This document shows, in pieces, positions 51,424 to 60,827 of a stretch of 64,000 nucleotides of DNA; position 1 is the first letter of the stretch; every line of letters begins with the position of its first letter. The translations under genes were made by a program, and so were the position numbers. This DNA is from Streptosporangium carneum. Its GTDB lineage: Bacteria > Actinomycetota > Actinomycetes > Streptosporangiales > Streptosporangiaceae. The stretch lies in the NCBI RefSeq assembly GCF_027922005.1, contig NZ_BSEV01000001.1, positions 955,638 through 1,019,637 of the forward strand, in the 5' to 3' direction. Below the pieces are notes generated by a model. The model was given only the letters and a program-made list of their open reading frames with translations. It ran no database searches and was not told the DNA's origin.

Positions 51424-52686
51424 GTGAGCACCTATGACCTGGCCGTCATCGGTCTCGGGTATGTCGGCATGCCCCTGGCCAAAGAGGCGGTGCGGGCCGG
51501 ACTGCGCGTCGTCGGCTTCGAGGTCGACCCCCGCAAGGTCGAGGCCCTCAACGAGGGGCGCTCCTACATCGACGACCTGACCGACGCCGACCTGGCGCAC
51601 ATGCTGACGCACGGCTTCAGCGCCACCCTGGACGAGTCGGTGCTCGCCGAGAGCCGGACCATCGTCATCTGCGTGCCGACCCCGCTGGACGAGGACCACC
51701 GCCCCGACCTGTCCGCCGTCGAGGGCGCGACCGCCACGGTCGCCCGCAACCTCTCCGCGGACACCCTCGTGGTCCTGGAGTCCACCACCTGGCCGGGCAC
51801 GACGGACGAGGTCGCCCGCCCCATCCTGGAGGCCTCGGGCCTCGTCGCGGGCGAGAGCTTCCACCTCGCCTTCTCGCCCGAGCGCATCGACCCGGGCAAC
51901 ACCAAGTACGGCATGAGCAACACCCCCAAGGTGGTCGGCGGCTACACCCCCGCCTGCAGGGAGCGCGCCGTCGGGTTCTACTCCCGGTTCGTCGAGCAGG
52001 TCGTGCCGGTCAGCGGCACCCGCGAGGCCGAGATGGCCAAGCTCCTGGAGAACACCTACCGGCACGTCAACATCGCCCTCGTCAACGAGATGGCGATCTT
52101 CTGCGACGAGCTCGGGGTCAACCTCTGGGAGGCCATCGAGGCCGCGGCGACCAAGCCGTTCGGCTTCCAGAAGTTCCTGCCGGGACCGGGCGTCGGCGGC
52201 CACTGCATCCCGGTGGACCCGTCCTACCTGTCCTACACCGTGCGCAAGCTGGGCTACCCGTTCCGGTTCGTCGAGCTCGCCCAGGAGATCAACGAGCGGA
52301 TGCCGGCCTACGTGGTCGCCCGCGTCCAGCGGCTGCTCAACCGGCACAAGAAGGCTGTCAACGGCTCCAAGGTGCTGCTGCTCGGCGTCACCTACAAGCC
52401 CGACATCGCCGACGAGCGCGAGACCCCGGCCCTGCCGGTGGCGCGGGCGCTCCTCGAACTCGGCGCGGACCTGACCTTCGCCGACCCGTATGTCAAGGAA
52501 TGGCGCGTGGACGGTGCTCCGGTGCCACGCGAGGAAGACCTCACCAGGGCGGTCGCCGAAGCCGACGTGACGCTGCTGTTGCAGCAGCACGCCGCCTTCG
52601 ACCTGTCGATCGTCGAGGACCACGGCAAGCTCGTGCTCGACACCCGAGGCGTGCTCGCCGAGGGTGAACGCGTCGAGCGGCTCTAG
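51424..52686 (+). CDS. wecC: UDP-N-acetyl-D-mannosamine (or related) dehydrogenase
   Basis: A 420-residue nucleotide-sugar dehydrogenase. The NAD loop is VIGLGYVGMPLAKEA, followed by VICVPTPLDEDHRPDL, ESTTWPGTTDE, FSPERIDPGN, the catalytic GPGVGGHCIPVDPSYLSY (Cys) and GVTYKPDIADERETPA. The family oxidises the sugar C6 to an acid with 2 NAD. The presence of wecB nearby points to UDP-ManNAc as substrate, although UDP-Glc/GlcNAc dehydrogenases share these motifs. GTG 51424 has AAGGAGG upstream. The 197-bp gap before it holds its promoter. Confidence 0.88.
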   Translation: MSTYDLAVIGLGYVGMPLAKEAVRAGLRVVGFEVDPRKVEALNEGRSYIDDLTDADLAHMLTHGFSATLDESVLAESRTIVICVPTPLDEDHRPDLSAVEGATATVARNLSADTLVVLESTTWPGTTDEVARPILEASGLVAGESFHLAFSPERIDPGNTKYGMSNTPKVVGGYTPACRERAVGFYSRFVEQVVPVSGTREAEMAKLLENTYRHVNIALVNEMAIFCDELGVNLWEAIEAAATKPFGFQKFLPGPGVGGHCIPVDPSYLSYTVRKLGYPFRFVELAQEINERMPAYVVARVQRLLNRHKKAVNGSKVLLLGVTYKPDIADERETPALPVARALLELGADLTFADPYVKEWRVDGAPVPREEDLTRAVAEADVTLLLQQHAAFDLSIVEDHGKLVLDTRGVLAEGERVERL

Positions 52687-52705
52687 CAACGAAGGGCTGC
52701 GCGCA

Positions 52706-53794
52706 GTGCACGTGCTCGTCATGACAGTGGTGCATCACCCCGAGGACGCCCGGATCCTGCACCGGCAGATCCGCGCGCTGGTGGACGCCGGTCATGAGGT
52801 CACGTATGCCGCGCCGTACACCGCGCGGGGCGTCATGGCCCGGTCGTGGGTGAACGGCGTCGACCTTCCCCGGGCGGCGGAGCGCAAGCGGCTTTCCGCC
52901 GTGCGCGCCGCCCGCAAGGTGTTCAAGCGCATGCGAGGCCAGGTCGATCTGGCGATCGTCCACGACCCGGAGCTGCTGCTCGCGGTCGTGGGCGTGCGCA
53001 AGCGGCCCCCGGTGGTCTGGGACGTCCACGAGGACACTCCGGCGACGCTGTCGCTCAAGCCCTGGCTGCCGCCGTTCCTGCGGCCTCCGGTGCGTTTCCT
53101 GGCCCGCCTGCTCGAGGGCACGGCCGAGCGTCACCTGCACCTGCTGCTGGCCGAGAGCGCCTACGCGGGCAGGTTCCGCAGGACGCACCTCGTGGTGCCG
53201 AACGAGACGTGGGTCCCCGACGAGGTGACCGAGCCCGCGGACGACCGCGTCGTCTACCTCGGCTGGCTGTCGGAGGCGCGGGGAGTGCGCGAGGCCATCG
53301 AGGTCGCCAGGCTGCTCCAGCCGTACCGGGTCGCGGTCGAGCTGATCGGCTACGCCGACCCGCAGTCGCGCCCGATCCTGAACGACGCGGTCGCGCAGGG
53401 CCTGCTGGAGTGGCGCGACTTCATGCCGAACGACGAGGCGCTCAAGCGCCTCGACGGCGCGCTGGCCGGTCTGTCGCTCCTGCGCGACGAGCCCAACTAC
53501 CGGCACTCCATGCCCACGAAGATCGTGGAGTACATGGCCCACGGGATCCCGGTGATCACCACCCCGTCGCCGCGCGCGGTCGAGCTGGTCGAGCGCTACC
53601 ACAGCGGCATGGTCGTGCCCTGGCAGGACCCGAAGGCGGTGGCCCAGGCCGTGCTCTTCCTGCGCGACGACGTCAGGGAGCGGCATGCTCAGGGTGCGCG
53701 AGGGTATGCGGCGGCCCGTGCGAACCACCACTGGCCCAACTCGGCCCGCCGTTTCGTCTCCCAGCTTGAGGCGTGGGCAGGCGTCAAAAGCTGA
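52706..53794 (+). CDS. GT-B glycosyltransferase (family 4-like)
   Basis: A 362-residue glycosyltransferase: LVMTVVHHPEDARILHRQIR at the N-terminus, IVHDPELLLA, YLGWLSEARGVREAIEVARL in the hinge region, and PTKIVEYMAHGIPVITTPSP in the C-terminal nucleotide-sugar site. It lies 19 bp after wecC on the same strand and probably works in the same polymer pathway. GTG 52706 was chosen (GAAGGG upstream); a GTG at 52664 overlaps the wecC end. It lacks membrane segments and probably acts at the inner face of the membrane. Confidence 0.85.
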   Translation: MHVLVMTVVHHPEDARILHRQIRALVDAGHEVTYAAPYTARGVMARSWVNGVDLPRAAERKRLSAVRAARKVFKRMRGQVDLAIVHDPELLLAVVGVRKRPPVVWDVHEDTPATLSLKPWLPPFLRPPVRFLARLLEGTAERHLHLLLAESAYAGRFRRTHLVVPNETWVPDEVTEPADDRVVYLGWLSEARGVREAIEVARLLQPYRVAVELIGYADPQSRPILNDAVAQGLLEWRDFMPNDEALKRLDGALAGLSLLRDEPNYRHSMPTKIVEYMAHGIPVITTPSPRAVELVERYHSGMVVPWQDPKAVAQAVLFLRDDVRERHAQGARGYAAARANHHWPNSARRFVSQLEAWAGVKS

Positions 53795-53854
53795 TTTCTT
53801 GTCCGGCGAAGCTGTTTATGTCCGCCTGATCGCAAGAACGGTAGTGTCCTGAAC

Positions 53855-55681
53855 GTGCGCTGGCTCACCGCTTTTCTCGGAGTGGCGCTCCTCGCGGTGG
53901 CGGCGGCGGTCGCGATGGTCCTGCCACGCGGTGAGAGCACCCCGACCGCCGACGGCTCGGCGATCGCCTCGGTCTCCCCCTCGCCCTCCGCGACGGGTTC
54001 CACGGCCCGGCCGACGGCGGGGGCCACCCCCTTCACCGACCCGTGCGGGACGTTCGACACGGCCATGCGCACGCCGTACGCGCTGACGGGCTACTGGCTC
54101 ATCCCCACCACGGACCACTGCACCTGGCGCAGGCAGTTCGCGGCCATCCACGAGGTGGGCGGCGACACGGTGATCCGGATCGGCTGGGGCCTGCAGGCCC
54201 GCAGGACCGAGGAGGACGGCCGGATCCTCGACAAGGAGGGCAAGGAGGTCGACCCCCGCTACGAGCCCTGCGTCGAGGACGGGACGCCGTGCGTGGCGGC
54301 GGCGGAGCGGGACCTCAAGGCGGCCAATCCGGGCAACCGGGTGAGCTGGACGTTCGTCTACCGGACCGACGAGGCGTTCGGCGACGGGCTGTTCCGCTGT
54401 CCCGAGTTCGAGCGCCGGATCACGGTCGGCGACACCGTCTTCTACCGGCTCCTGGCGCCCGACGACGGCACCGACGACCCCAGCTGCGCCAACATCAGGA
54501 ACAAGGGGCGCGGCTACCACCTGATCCTGGTCGCCGCCGCGGCGCAGGACAGCCTGACCGAGTTGCTGGACCTCGGCGACCGGTTCGGCGTGAAGGTCTT
54601 CCCCGCGCTGCCGCTGGCTCCGCGCGACCCGGCGCAGAGCACCCGCGCCTCGGAGCGCGGCACCGACACCCTCACCACGCTCACCCGGCGCATCCTGCAG
54701 GACTACGGCGACCGGTTCGCGGACAGGACCTCCCTCAGCGGCTTCTACCAGCCGTTCGAGCTGCAGCTGCGGGACATGAAGGCCGACCACCCCACGCTCG
54801 CGGTCTACGCCTCCCAGCACGAGATCGTCGAGCAGGAGATGCCGGGCAAGCCCATCCTGGTCAGCCCCTACCTGGACGCGCGCAGACGGCTGCCCTTCAG
54901 CGCGACCCCCAAGCAGGTCGCCAAGGGCTTCGAGGCGCTGGCCAGGACCGGGGTCGGCATCATCGCGCCGCAGGACAGCCGCGGCACCGGCAAGGTCGGC
55001 CTGTTCTGGCCCGACCAGCGTGAGGAGCGGGTCGACGACCGGCTGAGGCCCGTCGTCGGCGAGACGACCAACGGGACCGCCTACCACGGCTCGACCCGTG
55101 ACTACTACCGGGAGATGGCCGCGGCGCGGACCAGGATGGTCGAACAGGGCTACGACGTGCAGCTGTGGGCCAACGTCGAGGCCTTCGAGCCGTCGACGGA
55201 CGAGCCGTGCGCCCCGAGGACCGGCACCAGGGGACGCACGGACAAGAAACGGCTCGACACCGCCGTGACGCAGGTCGGCCGGTATGTTTCCAAGATCGTC
55301 TCCTACATGTGGAGCGACTTCTTCACCTGCGGCTCGCCGTCCCTGGCAGAGGAGATCGCCCGCGACGCCGACCGGCCGATCCCGGTGGACGCGGTCCGCC
55401 TGCCCCGCGACATCCAGGACGGGGTGGAGATCCGGGGCTACAACCTCCCGATGGGCTCCAAGGTGACGATCACCTGGGACGGGCAGGAGACCCCCAGGGT
55501 CGTCGAGGTGGCGGGGGTCGACCTGACGCCGCCGCCGCCGGACCTGCCCGAACGGATCAGGACGGCGTGGATCCCGTTCGACTGGACGAAGGTTCCGCCG
55601 GACGCCTGGATCAGGCTCGAGGTCGCCTCGCCGGACGGTCGGGCGGCGGCCGAGCCGTTGCACGTCCGCGTGAACCTCTGA
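53855..55681 (+). CDS. Exported DUF4434-like protein (putative glycoside hydrolase fold)
   Basis: A 608-residue exported protein. An N-terminal hydrophobic signal or anchor (WLTAFLGVALLAVAAAVAMV) is followed by a Ser/Thr/Pro linker and a large domain resembling DUF4434 (LTGYWLIPTTDHCTWRRQFA, GGDTVIRIGWGLQ, and later GYDVQLWANVEAFEP), a TIM-barrel family thought to act on sugars. A small beta-rich C-terminus (GYNLPMGSKVTITWDG) may bind the cell surface. It follows the glycosyltransferases and could trim or bind the same polymer. The start GTG 53855 has a possible -10 (TAGTGT) nine bases before it. Confidence 0.7.
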   Translation: MRWLTAFLGVALLAVAAAVAMVLPRGESTPTADGSAIASVSPSPSATGSTARPTAGATPFTDPCGTFDTAMRTPYALTGYWLIPTTDHCTWRRQFAAIHEVGGDTVIRIGWGLQARRTEEDGRILDKEGKEVDPRYEPCVEDGTPCVAAAERDLKAANPGNRVSWTFVYRTDEAFGDGLFRCPEFERRITVGDTVFYRLLAPDDGTDDPSCANIRNKGRGYHLILVAAAAQDSLTELLDLGDRFGVKVFPALPLAPRDPAQSTRASERGTDTLTTLTRRILQDYGDRFADRTSLSGFYQPFELQLRDMKADHPTLAVYASQHEIVEQEMPGKPILVSPYLDARRRLPFSATPKQVAKGFEALARTGVGIIAPQDSRGTGKVGLFWPDQREERVDDRLRPVVGETTNGTAYHGSTRDYYREMAAARTRMVEQGYDVQLWANVEAFEPSTDEPCAPRTGTRGRTDKKRLDTAVTQVGRYVSKIVSYMWSDFFTCGSPSLAEEIARDADRPIPVDAVRLPRDIQDGVEIRGYNLPMGSKVTITWDGQETPRVVEVAGVDLTPPPPDLPERIRTAWIPFDWTKVPPDAWIRLEVASPDGRAAAEPLHVRVNL

Positions 55682-55700
55682 TCGGTGTAACGTGCCTGGC

Positions 55701-56366
55701 ATGGTTCCGCGCATTCCCGTCAGCGTGGACCTGGTCGTCCTCACGGTGCGCTGCCAGGCGCTGAGCGCGCTCGTCTGGCGGCGGGACAAGCCACCCTACG
55801 AGGGACGCTGGGCCCTGTCAGGCGGCTTCATCCAGCTCGACGAGGATCTGCCCGCCGCGGCGGCCAGGGTGCTGGCCGAGCGGGCGGGTCTGCCGGGCGC
55901 GCCCGTGCACCTGGAGCAGTTGCAGACCTACGGCTACCCCGACCGCGACCCGCGTCAGCGCGTCCTGAGCGTCGCCTACCTCGGCCTGGCCCCCGACCTG
56001 CCCGCCTCGACCGAGGCCCACATGAGCTGGCAGCCGGTCTCCTCGCTGAGCGAGATGGCCTTCGACCACCGGCGCATCATGGTCGACGGAATCGAGCGCG
56101 CCAGGGGCAAGCTCGAGTACACCCCGCTGGGCGCGGCGTTCTGTCCGCCAGAGTTCACCGTCGCCGATCTTCGCAGGGTCTACGAGATCGTTTGGGGCCG
56201 TCCCCTTGATCCGCGAAACTTCCACAGGAAGGTCACGAAGGCCGAGGGCTTCCTGGTGCCGACGGGCGGCACGACCACCCGTGACGGAGGCCGCCCCGCC
56301 AAGCTCTACCGCAGGGGACCTGCGGTTTTCCTCCATCCCCCGATGCTCCGCTCCCTCAAGGAGTAG
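55701..56366 (+). CDS. NrtR-like regulator with degenerate NUDIX domain
   Basis: A 221-residue protein. The N-terminal NUDIX fold reads DLVVLTVRCQALSALVWRRD, then GRWALSGGFIQLDEDLPAAA and RVLAERAGL. The Nudix box keeps G-x5-E but the REUxEE part is RVLAER, so hydrolysis is doubtful. The C-terminal winged helix (FTVADLRRVYEIVWGRPLDP, NFHRKVTKAEGFLVPTG) is that of NrtR-type repressors of NAD metabolism, which sense ADP-ribose. Its targets may be elsewhere; no NAD biosynthesis genes are adjacent. ATG 55701 was chosen over GTG 55692. Confidence 0.83.
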   Translation: MVPRIPVSVDLVVLTVRCQALSALVWRRDKPPYEGRWALSGGFIQLDEDLPAAAARVLAERAGLPGAPVHLEQLQTYGYPDRDPRQRVLSVAYLGLAPDLPASTEAHMSWQPVSSLSEMAFDHRRIMVDGIERARGKLEYTPLGAAFCPPEFTVADLRRVYEIVWGRPLDPRNFHRKVTKAEGFLVPTGGTTTRDGGRPAKLYRRGPAVFLHPPMLRSLKE

Positions 56367-56407
56367 TCCCTCAGGGGAAAGCTTCCGGCGCATCGAATCT
56401 CGAGGGA

Positions 56408-56448
56408 TGAAAACCATTACCGAATTGTAGACATGAAAATGGTTATCG
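56408..56448 (+). promoter_or_regulatory. Two Zur-like boxes
   Basis: TGAAAACCATTACCG (56408-56422) and TGAAAATGGTTATCG (56434-56448) match 10 and 12 of 15 positions of the zinc-uptake-regulator consensus TGAAAATGATTTTCA and start 26 bp apart. They lie in the 346-bp gap before the gene at 56713, in an AT-richer stretch with TACGCTATT just downstream. Confidence 0.5.
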
Positions 56449-56712
56449 CTTACGCTATTCCCATAGTAAGAGTTAAGACCGCGAAAATCTGAAATTCCAG
56501 GATGTGGTAAGGGGAGTTCTACGACGATTGTCCTGGTGGTCTCGGCGACCGTGAACCCGGCACCGGGCGGCGACGGCTCACCCGGTTCGCGACCGTGCTC
56601 TCATCACCGTTCGACGGTGAGAGGCCGATCGCGCGGGTCGCCGCGCACCGTCCGGACGCGCGACGCCCTTCCCCTGCACGGAACAGGCTTTTCTCAGGAC
56701 AGGAGAGTGCTG

Positions 56713-57576
56713 ATGGCGCGGCGGACACTGGCGCCCGGCGTGGAGGTCTTCTCGGTGACGACCGGGACGGCACGGCAGGCGGCGGTCGAATCAGCGGTCG
56801 GAACGGCGGGTTACCCGGAGACCGAGCCCCGGGGCGCGACAGCGCCCAAGACGCCGGTCGAGGCGGCGTCAGGGGTGGTCGGCGCGGTGGCGAGGGAGAC
56901 GGTCCTGCGGACCGCCTCGGGCGAGTTCCTCCCCCTCCAGCGGGAGCTGGGCGACGACCTGGAGCAGCTCGACCCGGGGACACTGCGGGCCTTCGAGGCC
57001 GAAGGGGTTCTGGTCGAGCGAAAACCGCGTTCGTGGCCGGGCCCGGTGGCCGTGGTCGGCTCGGGAGCCATCGCCCTCGCGCTGTCCGAACTGCTCGCCC
57101 GGGTCGGCGCGGAGGTCCGCAGGGTGCCGACCCCGGACGCGGCCTTCGGCTGCGCCGCCGTCAGCTGGTGTCACGAGGACCACCCGCCCGTCGAATGGGC
57201 CAAGGCGGACGTCATGCTGGCCGAGCGCGCGATCGCCTGGCAGCGGTGCTCCGTCGAGGGCGCGACCGCGGTGATCGAGCCCATCTCCCACGGCCCCGAG
57301 GACGTCACCCACGCCGACGTCAGGGCCAGGCGGCTGGCCGCCTCCGCCTCTCCCGGCCACCTCCAGGCCTACTGGAGCAGCGAACGACGCAGGGGACCCT
57401 CCCCGATCGGCCCGGCCGAGGCCTGGTTCGTCGCCGCGCTGCTCGCCGCCGACCTTGAGGCGTGGGCGGCCCGCCGTACGGCCTCGCGAAGGCTGAGGCT
57501 GGTCGACCTCATCGGGCTCACCGTGACGGAGCAGCCGATCCTCCCGCTGCACCCCGCCGCCTCGCGGGAGCCCTGA
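56713..57576 (+). CDS. Rossmann-fold protein of unknown role behind Zur-like boxes
   Basis: A 287-residue protein, MARRTLAPGVEVFSVTTGTA onward. A helical part (LQRELGDDLEQLDPGTLRAF) precedes a dinucleotide-type loop (PVAVVGSGAIALALSELLAR, about residue 115). The layout resembles the E1-like (ThiF/cyclodehydratase) domain of azole-peptide enzymes, but the zinc CxxC motifs and the second half are not evident, so I leave it unnamed. It may be zinc-regulated through the two boxes 265-305 bp upstream. AGGAGAG lies six bases before the ATG; a frame open from 56536 is antisense-like upstream of that. Confidence 0.55.
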   Translation: MARRTLAPGVEVFSVTTGTARQAAVESAVGTAGYPETEPRGATAPKTPVEAASGVVGAVARETVLRTASGEFLPLQRELGDDLEQLDPGTLRAFEAEGVLVERKPRSWPGPVAVVGSGAIALALSELLARVGAEVRRVPTPDAAFGCAAVSWCHEDHPPVEWAKADVMLAERAIAWQRCSVEGATAVIEPISHGPEDVTHADVRARRLAASASPGHLQAYWSSERRRGPSPIGPAEAWFVAALLAADLEAWAARRTASRRLRLVDLIGLTVTEQPILPLHPAASREP

Positions 57577-57771
57577 CCCACCAGGACCGGCGCCGGATCC
57601 CCGGGGGGGTGGATACGGCGTCGCGCCGGTCGGCGGCCAGGACGGGCGACCGTCCCGGCCGCCGGCCGGTCACACGAGGCTCGTGAACGCCGCCGGAGGC
57701 GGCCTCGCGGGCTCGGAGGCTCCGGCGGAGGCACTGCGGCGGATCTGGCAGAGGCCCCGCCAGAGGCGGCG

Positions 57772-58392
57772 TCAGATGTCGCCGACCTCGGCCAGGTCGA
57801 TGTCGATCTCGAACGGCAGGGAGACCTTCAGACGGTCGTGGTGGATCCCCATGAGGGCGTAGCGCCGGGTGGCGGGGTCCAGCTCGTAGACGTAGACGGT
57901 CGGCTGACCCTGGGTGTTCTCGACCCGCCAGAAGTGCGGGATGCCCGCCTCGGCGTAGAGCTCGGGCTTGCGCTGCCTGTCGCGGATCTCGGACTCACTG
58001 GAGACCACCTCGACGACCAGGAGGACGTCGTCGGGCCGGTAGGTGGTCTGCTCCAGCCCTTTGACCGCCTCGGCGTGGAGCACCATGATGTCCGGCTCGG
58101 GGCGCTGCCGCCTGCCGAGCGTCACGGTCATCTCCCTACGAACCCGCAGTTCTGCGGGAGCCGCGCTACGCAGCTTGTACAGCAGGACTTCCACGGTGAG
58201 TGCGTGAAAGTTGGTCTGGGGGCTCACGAAGACGAGAGTGCCATCGATCAGTTCGGTGTGCGGGGGAATCCCCGGCAGCCGGTCGAGGTCCTCGGCCGTG
58301 AAGCCCTCTTTGGGGGGGATCGCCCAGGCAGGAAGGGGCTCCACCTCGGGCGTAGGCAGGGGCTCCGCCTCGGTCAGCGGTGCGATGCTCAT
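57772..58392 (-). CDS. Uma2-family (DUF820) putative endonuclease
   Basis: A 206-residue protein: MSIAPLTEAEPLPTPEVEPL and then EDLDRLPGIPPHTELIDGTL, RPEPDIMVLHAE, VLLVVEVVSSES and YAEAGIPHFWRVE. These are the PD-(D/E)xK-like motifs of Uma2 proteins (E of the first, PD of the second, E-V-V of the third). They occur in many copies in cyanobacteria and actinomycetes and have no settled role; nuclease activity is predicted. AGGAGG lies five bases before ATG 58392. It is divergent from the hisC-like gene. Confidence 0.87.
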   Translation of the reverse strand: MSIAPLTEAEPLPTPEVEPLPAWAIPPKEGFTAEDLDRLPGIPPHTELIDGTLVFVSPQTNFHALTVEVLLYKLRSAAPAELRVRREMTVTLGRRQRPEPDIMVLHAEAVKGLEQTTYRPDDVLLVVEVVSSESEIRDRQRKPELYAEAGIPHFWRVENTQGQPTVYVYELDPATRRYALMGIHHDRLKVSLPFEIDIDLAEVGDI

Positions 58393-58474
58393 GTCGTCCT
58401 CCTGGTCGGGCACGCTCTCACCTCCAGCATTCCAGGATGATGCCCCATCCGCTCGCTCCTCATAAAGTAAGGTC

Positions 58475-59536
58475 ATGCCTCGTTTCCGCGCGATCCTGGA
58501 CACAATGCCCCCTTACAAGGCGGGCAAGGCCGTGGTGTCAGCCGACGGCCGGTCCTACAAGCTGTCCTCGAACGAATCCCCCTATGAGCCGCTGCCCTCG
58601 GTGATCGAGGCGATCTCCAAGGCCGCGTCGCAGATCCACCTGTATCCCGACCCGGCGGCGACGGGCCTGACCAACGCCCTCGCGGAGCGCTACGGCGTGC
58701 CGCCGGAGCACGTCGCGCTCGGCGCGGGGTCGGTGACCGTGGCCCAGCAGCTCTTCGAGACCGTGAGCGAGCCCGGGGCCGAGGTGGTCTACGCCTGGCG
58801 CTCCTTCGAGGCCTACCCCCTGCTGGCCGACCTGGCGGGGGCCACCTCCGTGCGGGTCCCGCTCCTGGGCGAGACGCACCACCTGGAGGCCATGGCCGAC
58901 GCGATCACCCCGCGGACCCGCATGGTCTTCGTCTGCAACCCGAACAACCCCACGGGCACCGTGGTCCACGCGGCCGAGCTCGAGGCCTTCCTCGACAGGG
59001 TCCCCGAGGACGTGCTGGTCGTCCTCGACGAGGCCTACCGGGAGTACGTCAGGGACGCCGACGTCACCGACGGGCTCACCGTCTACCGTGACCGGCCGAA
59101 CGTCGCCGTGCTGCGCACCTTCTCCAAGGCGTACGGCCTGGCCGGGCTGCGGGTCGGCTACCTGATCGCCAACGAGCCGGTGGCGGCCGCGGTGCGCAAG
59201 ACGATCGTGCCCTTCGCGGTCAACCACATCGCCCAGACCGCCGCGATCGCCTCCCTGGCCGCGGAGGAGGAGCTGCTCGAGCGGGTTGACAGTGTTGTCA
59301 AGGAGCGCACCCGGGTCCGTGAGGCCCTGATCGCCCAGGGGTGGACGGTGCCCATCACCGAGGCCAACTTCGTCTGGCTCCGCCTGGAGGAGCGCACCAC
59401 GGAGTTCGCGGACGCCTGCGCGGCGGAGGGCGTCGCGGTGCGTCCCTTCGCGGGCGAGGGAGCGCGGGTCTCCATCGGCTCGCCCGAGGCCAACGACACC
59501 TTCCTGGCCGCCGCGGCGGCCTTCAGGAACGCCTGA
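58475..59536 (+). CDS. hisC: Histidinol-phosphate/aromatic aminotransferase
   Basis: A 353-residue fold-type I PLP enzyme. The PLP lysine is K218 in [28 protein letters not shown] is the N-terminal substrate loop, [11 protein letters not shown] the PLP phosphate region and [10 protein letters not shown] the Asp that holds PLP. It is of the HisC type, which in actinomycetes also includes phenylalanine aminotransferase (Pat). No other his genes are adjacent, so the Pat role or a paralogue role is likely. The ATG is 82 bp from the divergent Uma2 start. Confidence 0.87.
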   Translation: MPRFRAILDTMPPYKAGKAVVSADGRSYKLSSNESPYEPLPSVIEAISKAASQIHLYPDPAATGLTNALAERYGVPPEHVALGAGSVTVAQQLFETVSEPGAEVVYAWRSFEAYPLLADLAGATSVRVPLLGETHHLEAMADAITPRTRMVFVCNPNNPTGTVVHAAELEAFLDRVPEDVLVVLDEAYREYVRDADVTDGLTVYRDRPNVAVLRTFSKAYGLAGLRVGYLIANEPVAAAVRKTIVPFAVNHIAQTAAIASLAAEEELLERVDSVVKERTRVREALIAQGWTVPITEANFVWLRLEERTTEFADACAAEGVAVRPFAGEGARVSIGSPEANDTFLAAAAAFRNA

Positions 59537-59605
59537 CACCGTTCCCGGGAGCAGGAGCGCCCAAGGGCTCGTCCGTGAGCCCCGCGGGCGTCCTGGCCCC
59601 TTTTC

Positions 59606-59706
59606 CGTGGGTCCGCTGCACGTGGGTCCGCTGCACGTGGGTCCGCTCTGCGCGGTCCGCCGCACGTGAGTCCGTTTTGCGTGGGTCCGCTGCACGTGGT
59701 CCGTGC
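59606..59706. repeat. 15-bp tandem repeat between convergent genes
   Basis: About seven units of CGTGGGTCCGCTGCA, the first two identical and the others with one to five changes or one-base deletions. The array runs from 59606 to the stop of the EamA gene on the other strand. Confidence 0.8.
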
Positions 59707-59707
59707 C

Positions 59708-60649
59708 CTACACGGGCGCCGGTTCCTCCTCGGGCGTCTCCTGCGCCTTCTTCCCGCGCTCCGTCGAGACCACCAGTGCCACGCCGACGACGATCACCAG
59801 CCCCGCCACGACCATCGAGCCGGTGACCGGTTCGCCCAGCACGAGCGCGCCGAGAAGGACCGCCACGACGGGGTTGACGTAGGCGTAGGTCGAGACCAGG
59901 GAGATCGGGGCGCTGCCCAGCAGCCAGATGTAGGCGGTGAAGGCGACCAGGGAGCCCATCACGACCAGGTATGCCAGCGCGGCCCACGAACGCCCGGAGA
60001 CGGTCGCGAGGTCGAAGGGCTCGCCTGCGATCCTGCTCGTCAGCGTCAGCCCGACGCCGCCGACGAGCATCTCGACGGCGCTCGCCGCGAAGGGGTCGGC
60101 GGGCATCGGGATCCGGGACGACAGGAAGGAGCCGACCGACCACGACAGCGACGCCAGCAGGACGATCACGATCCCCGAGACGCCCGAGGAGCCGCCTCCG
60201 CCCGTCAGCGACAGCACCGCCACGCCGCCGAACCCGATGAGCACCCCGGTCAGCGTCATCACCTGTGGCCTGTCCCGCGCGACCAGCCTGAGGACGACCA
60301 GCCAGAGCGGCACCGAGGCCACCAGCAGCGCGGCCAGCCCGCTGGAGATGTGCTGTTCGGCCAGCGCGACCATGCCGTTGCCCGCGGTCAGCAGCAACAG
60401 CCCGACGAGCGCGGCCCCGCCGAACTGCCTGAGGGTCATCCTGAAGGCGCGCGGCCCCCGCAGCAGCATGATGACGACGCCCAGCACCAGAGCGGCCGTG
60501 GTGAAGCGCATGGCCCCGCTGAGCAGCGGGGGAATCGTCTCGATCGTGATCCTGATCGCGAGGTAGGTGGACCCCCACACCACGTACACGATCGCCAATG
60601 CTCCCCAGACGACGAGTGATGCGCGTTTGTCAGTAGCGTCATGGGACAT
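59708..60649 (-). CDS. EamA-family (DMT) transporter
   Basis: A 313-residue membrane protein with ten hydrophobic segments and two EamA repeats (residues 14-140 and 155-295). VYVVWGSTYLAIRITIETIP at the start and GSAPISLVSTYAYVNPVVAV with GALVLGEPVTGSMVVAGLVI toward the end are typical of YdcZ/RhaT-like drug/metabolite exporters. The substrate is unknown, with amino acids or small metabolites being common. The ATG is at 60649. The gene is convergent with the aminotransferase. Confidence 0.88.
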   Translation of the reverse strand: MSHDATDKRASLVVWGALAIVYVVWGSTYLAIRITIETIPPLLSGAMRFTTAALVLGVVIMLLRGPRAFRMTLRQFGGAALVGLLLLTAGNGMVALAEQHISSGLAALLVASVPLWLVVLRLVARDRPQVMTLTGVLIGFGGVAVLSLTGGGGSSGVSGIVIVLLASLSWSVGSFLSSRIPMPADPFAASAVEMLVGGVGLTLTSRIAGEPFDLATVSGRSWAALAYLVVMGSLVAFTAYIWLLGSAPISLVSTYAYVNPVVAVLLGALVLGEPVTGSMVVAGLVIVVGVALVVSTERGKKAQETPEEEPAPV

Positions 60650-60827
60650 AGCTCATGACCATATCCCTTATGTCGGTAAACCTCCCGCGAGTTTCAGACC
60701 TTGAGACCGGAGGAGGGGAAACCTTTGGGCGAACGGCCGCACACAGGGCTTTTCCGGAGACTCCCGGTGCTCGGGTCGGCCGCGCCCGAGCCGACGTGAC
60801 CGCTCGGTCGCGGTGAGTGACGACTCC

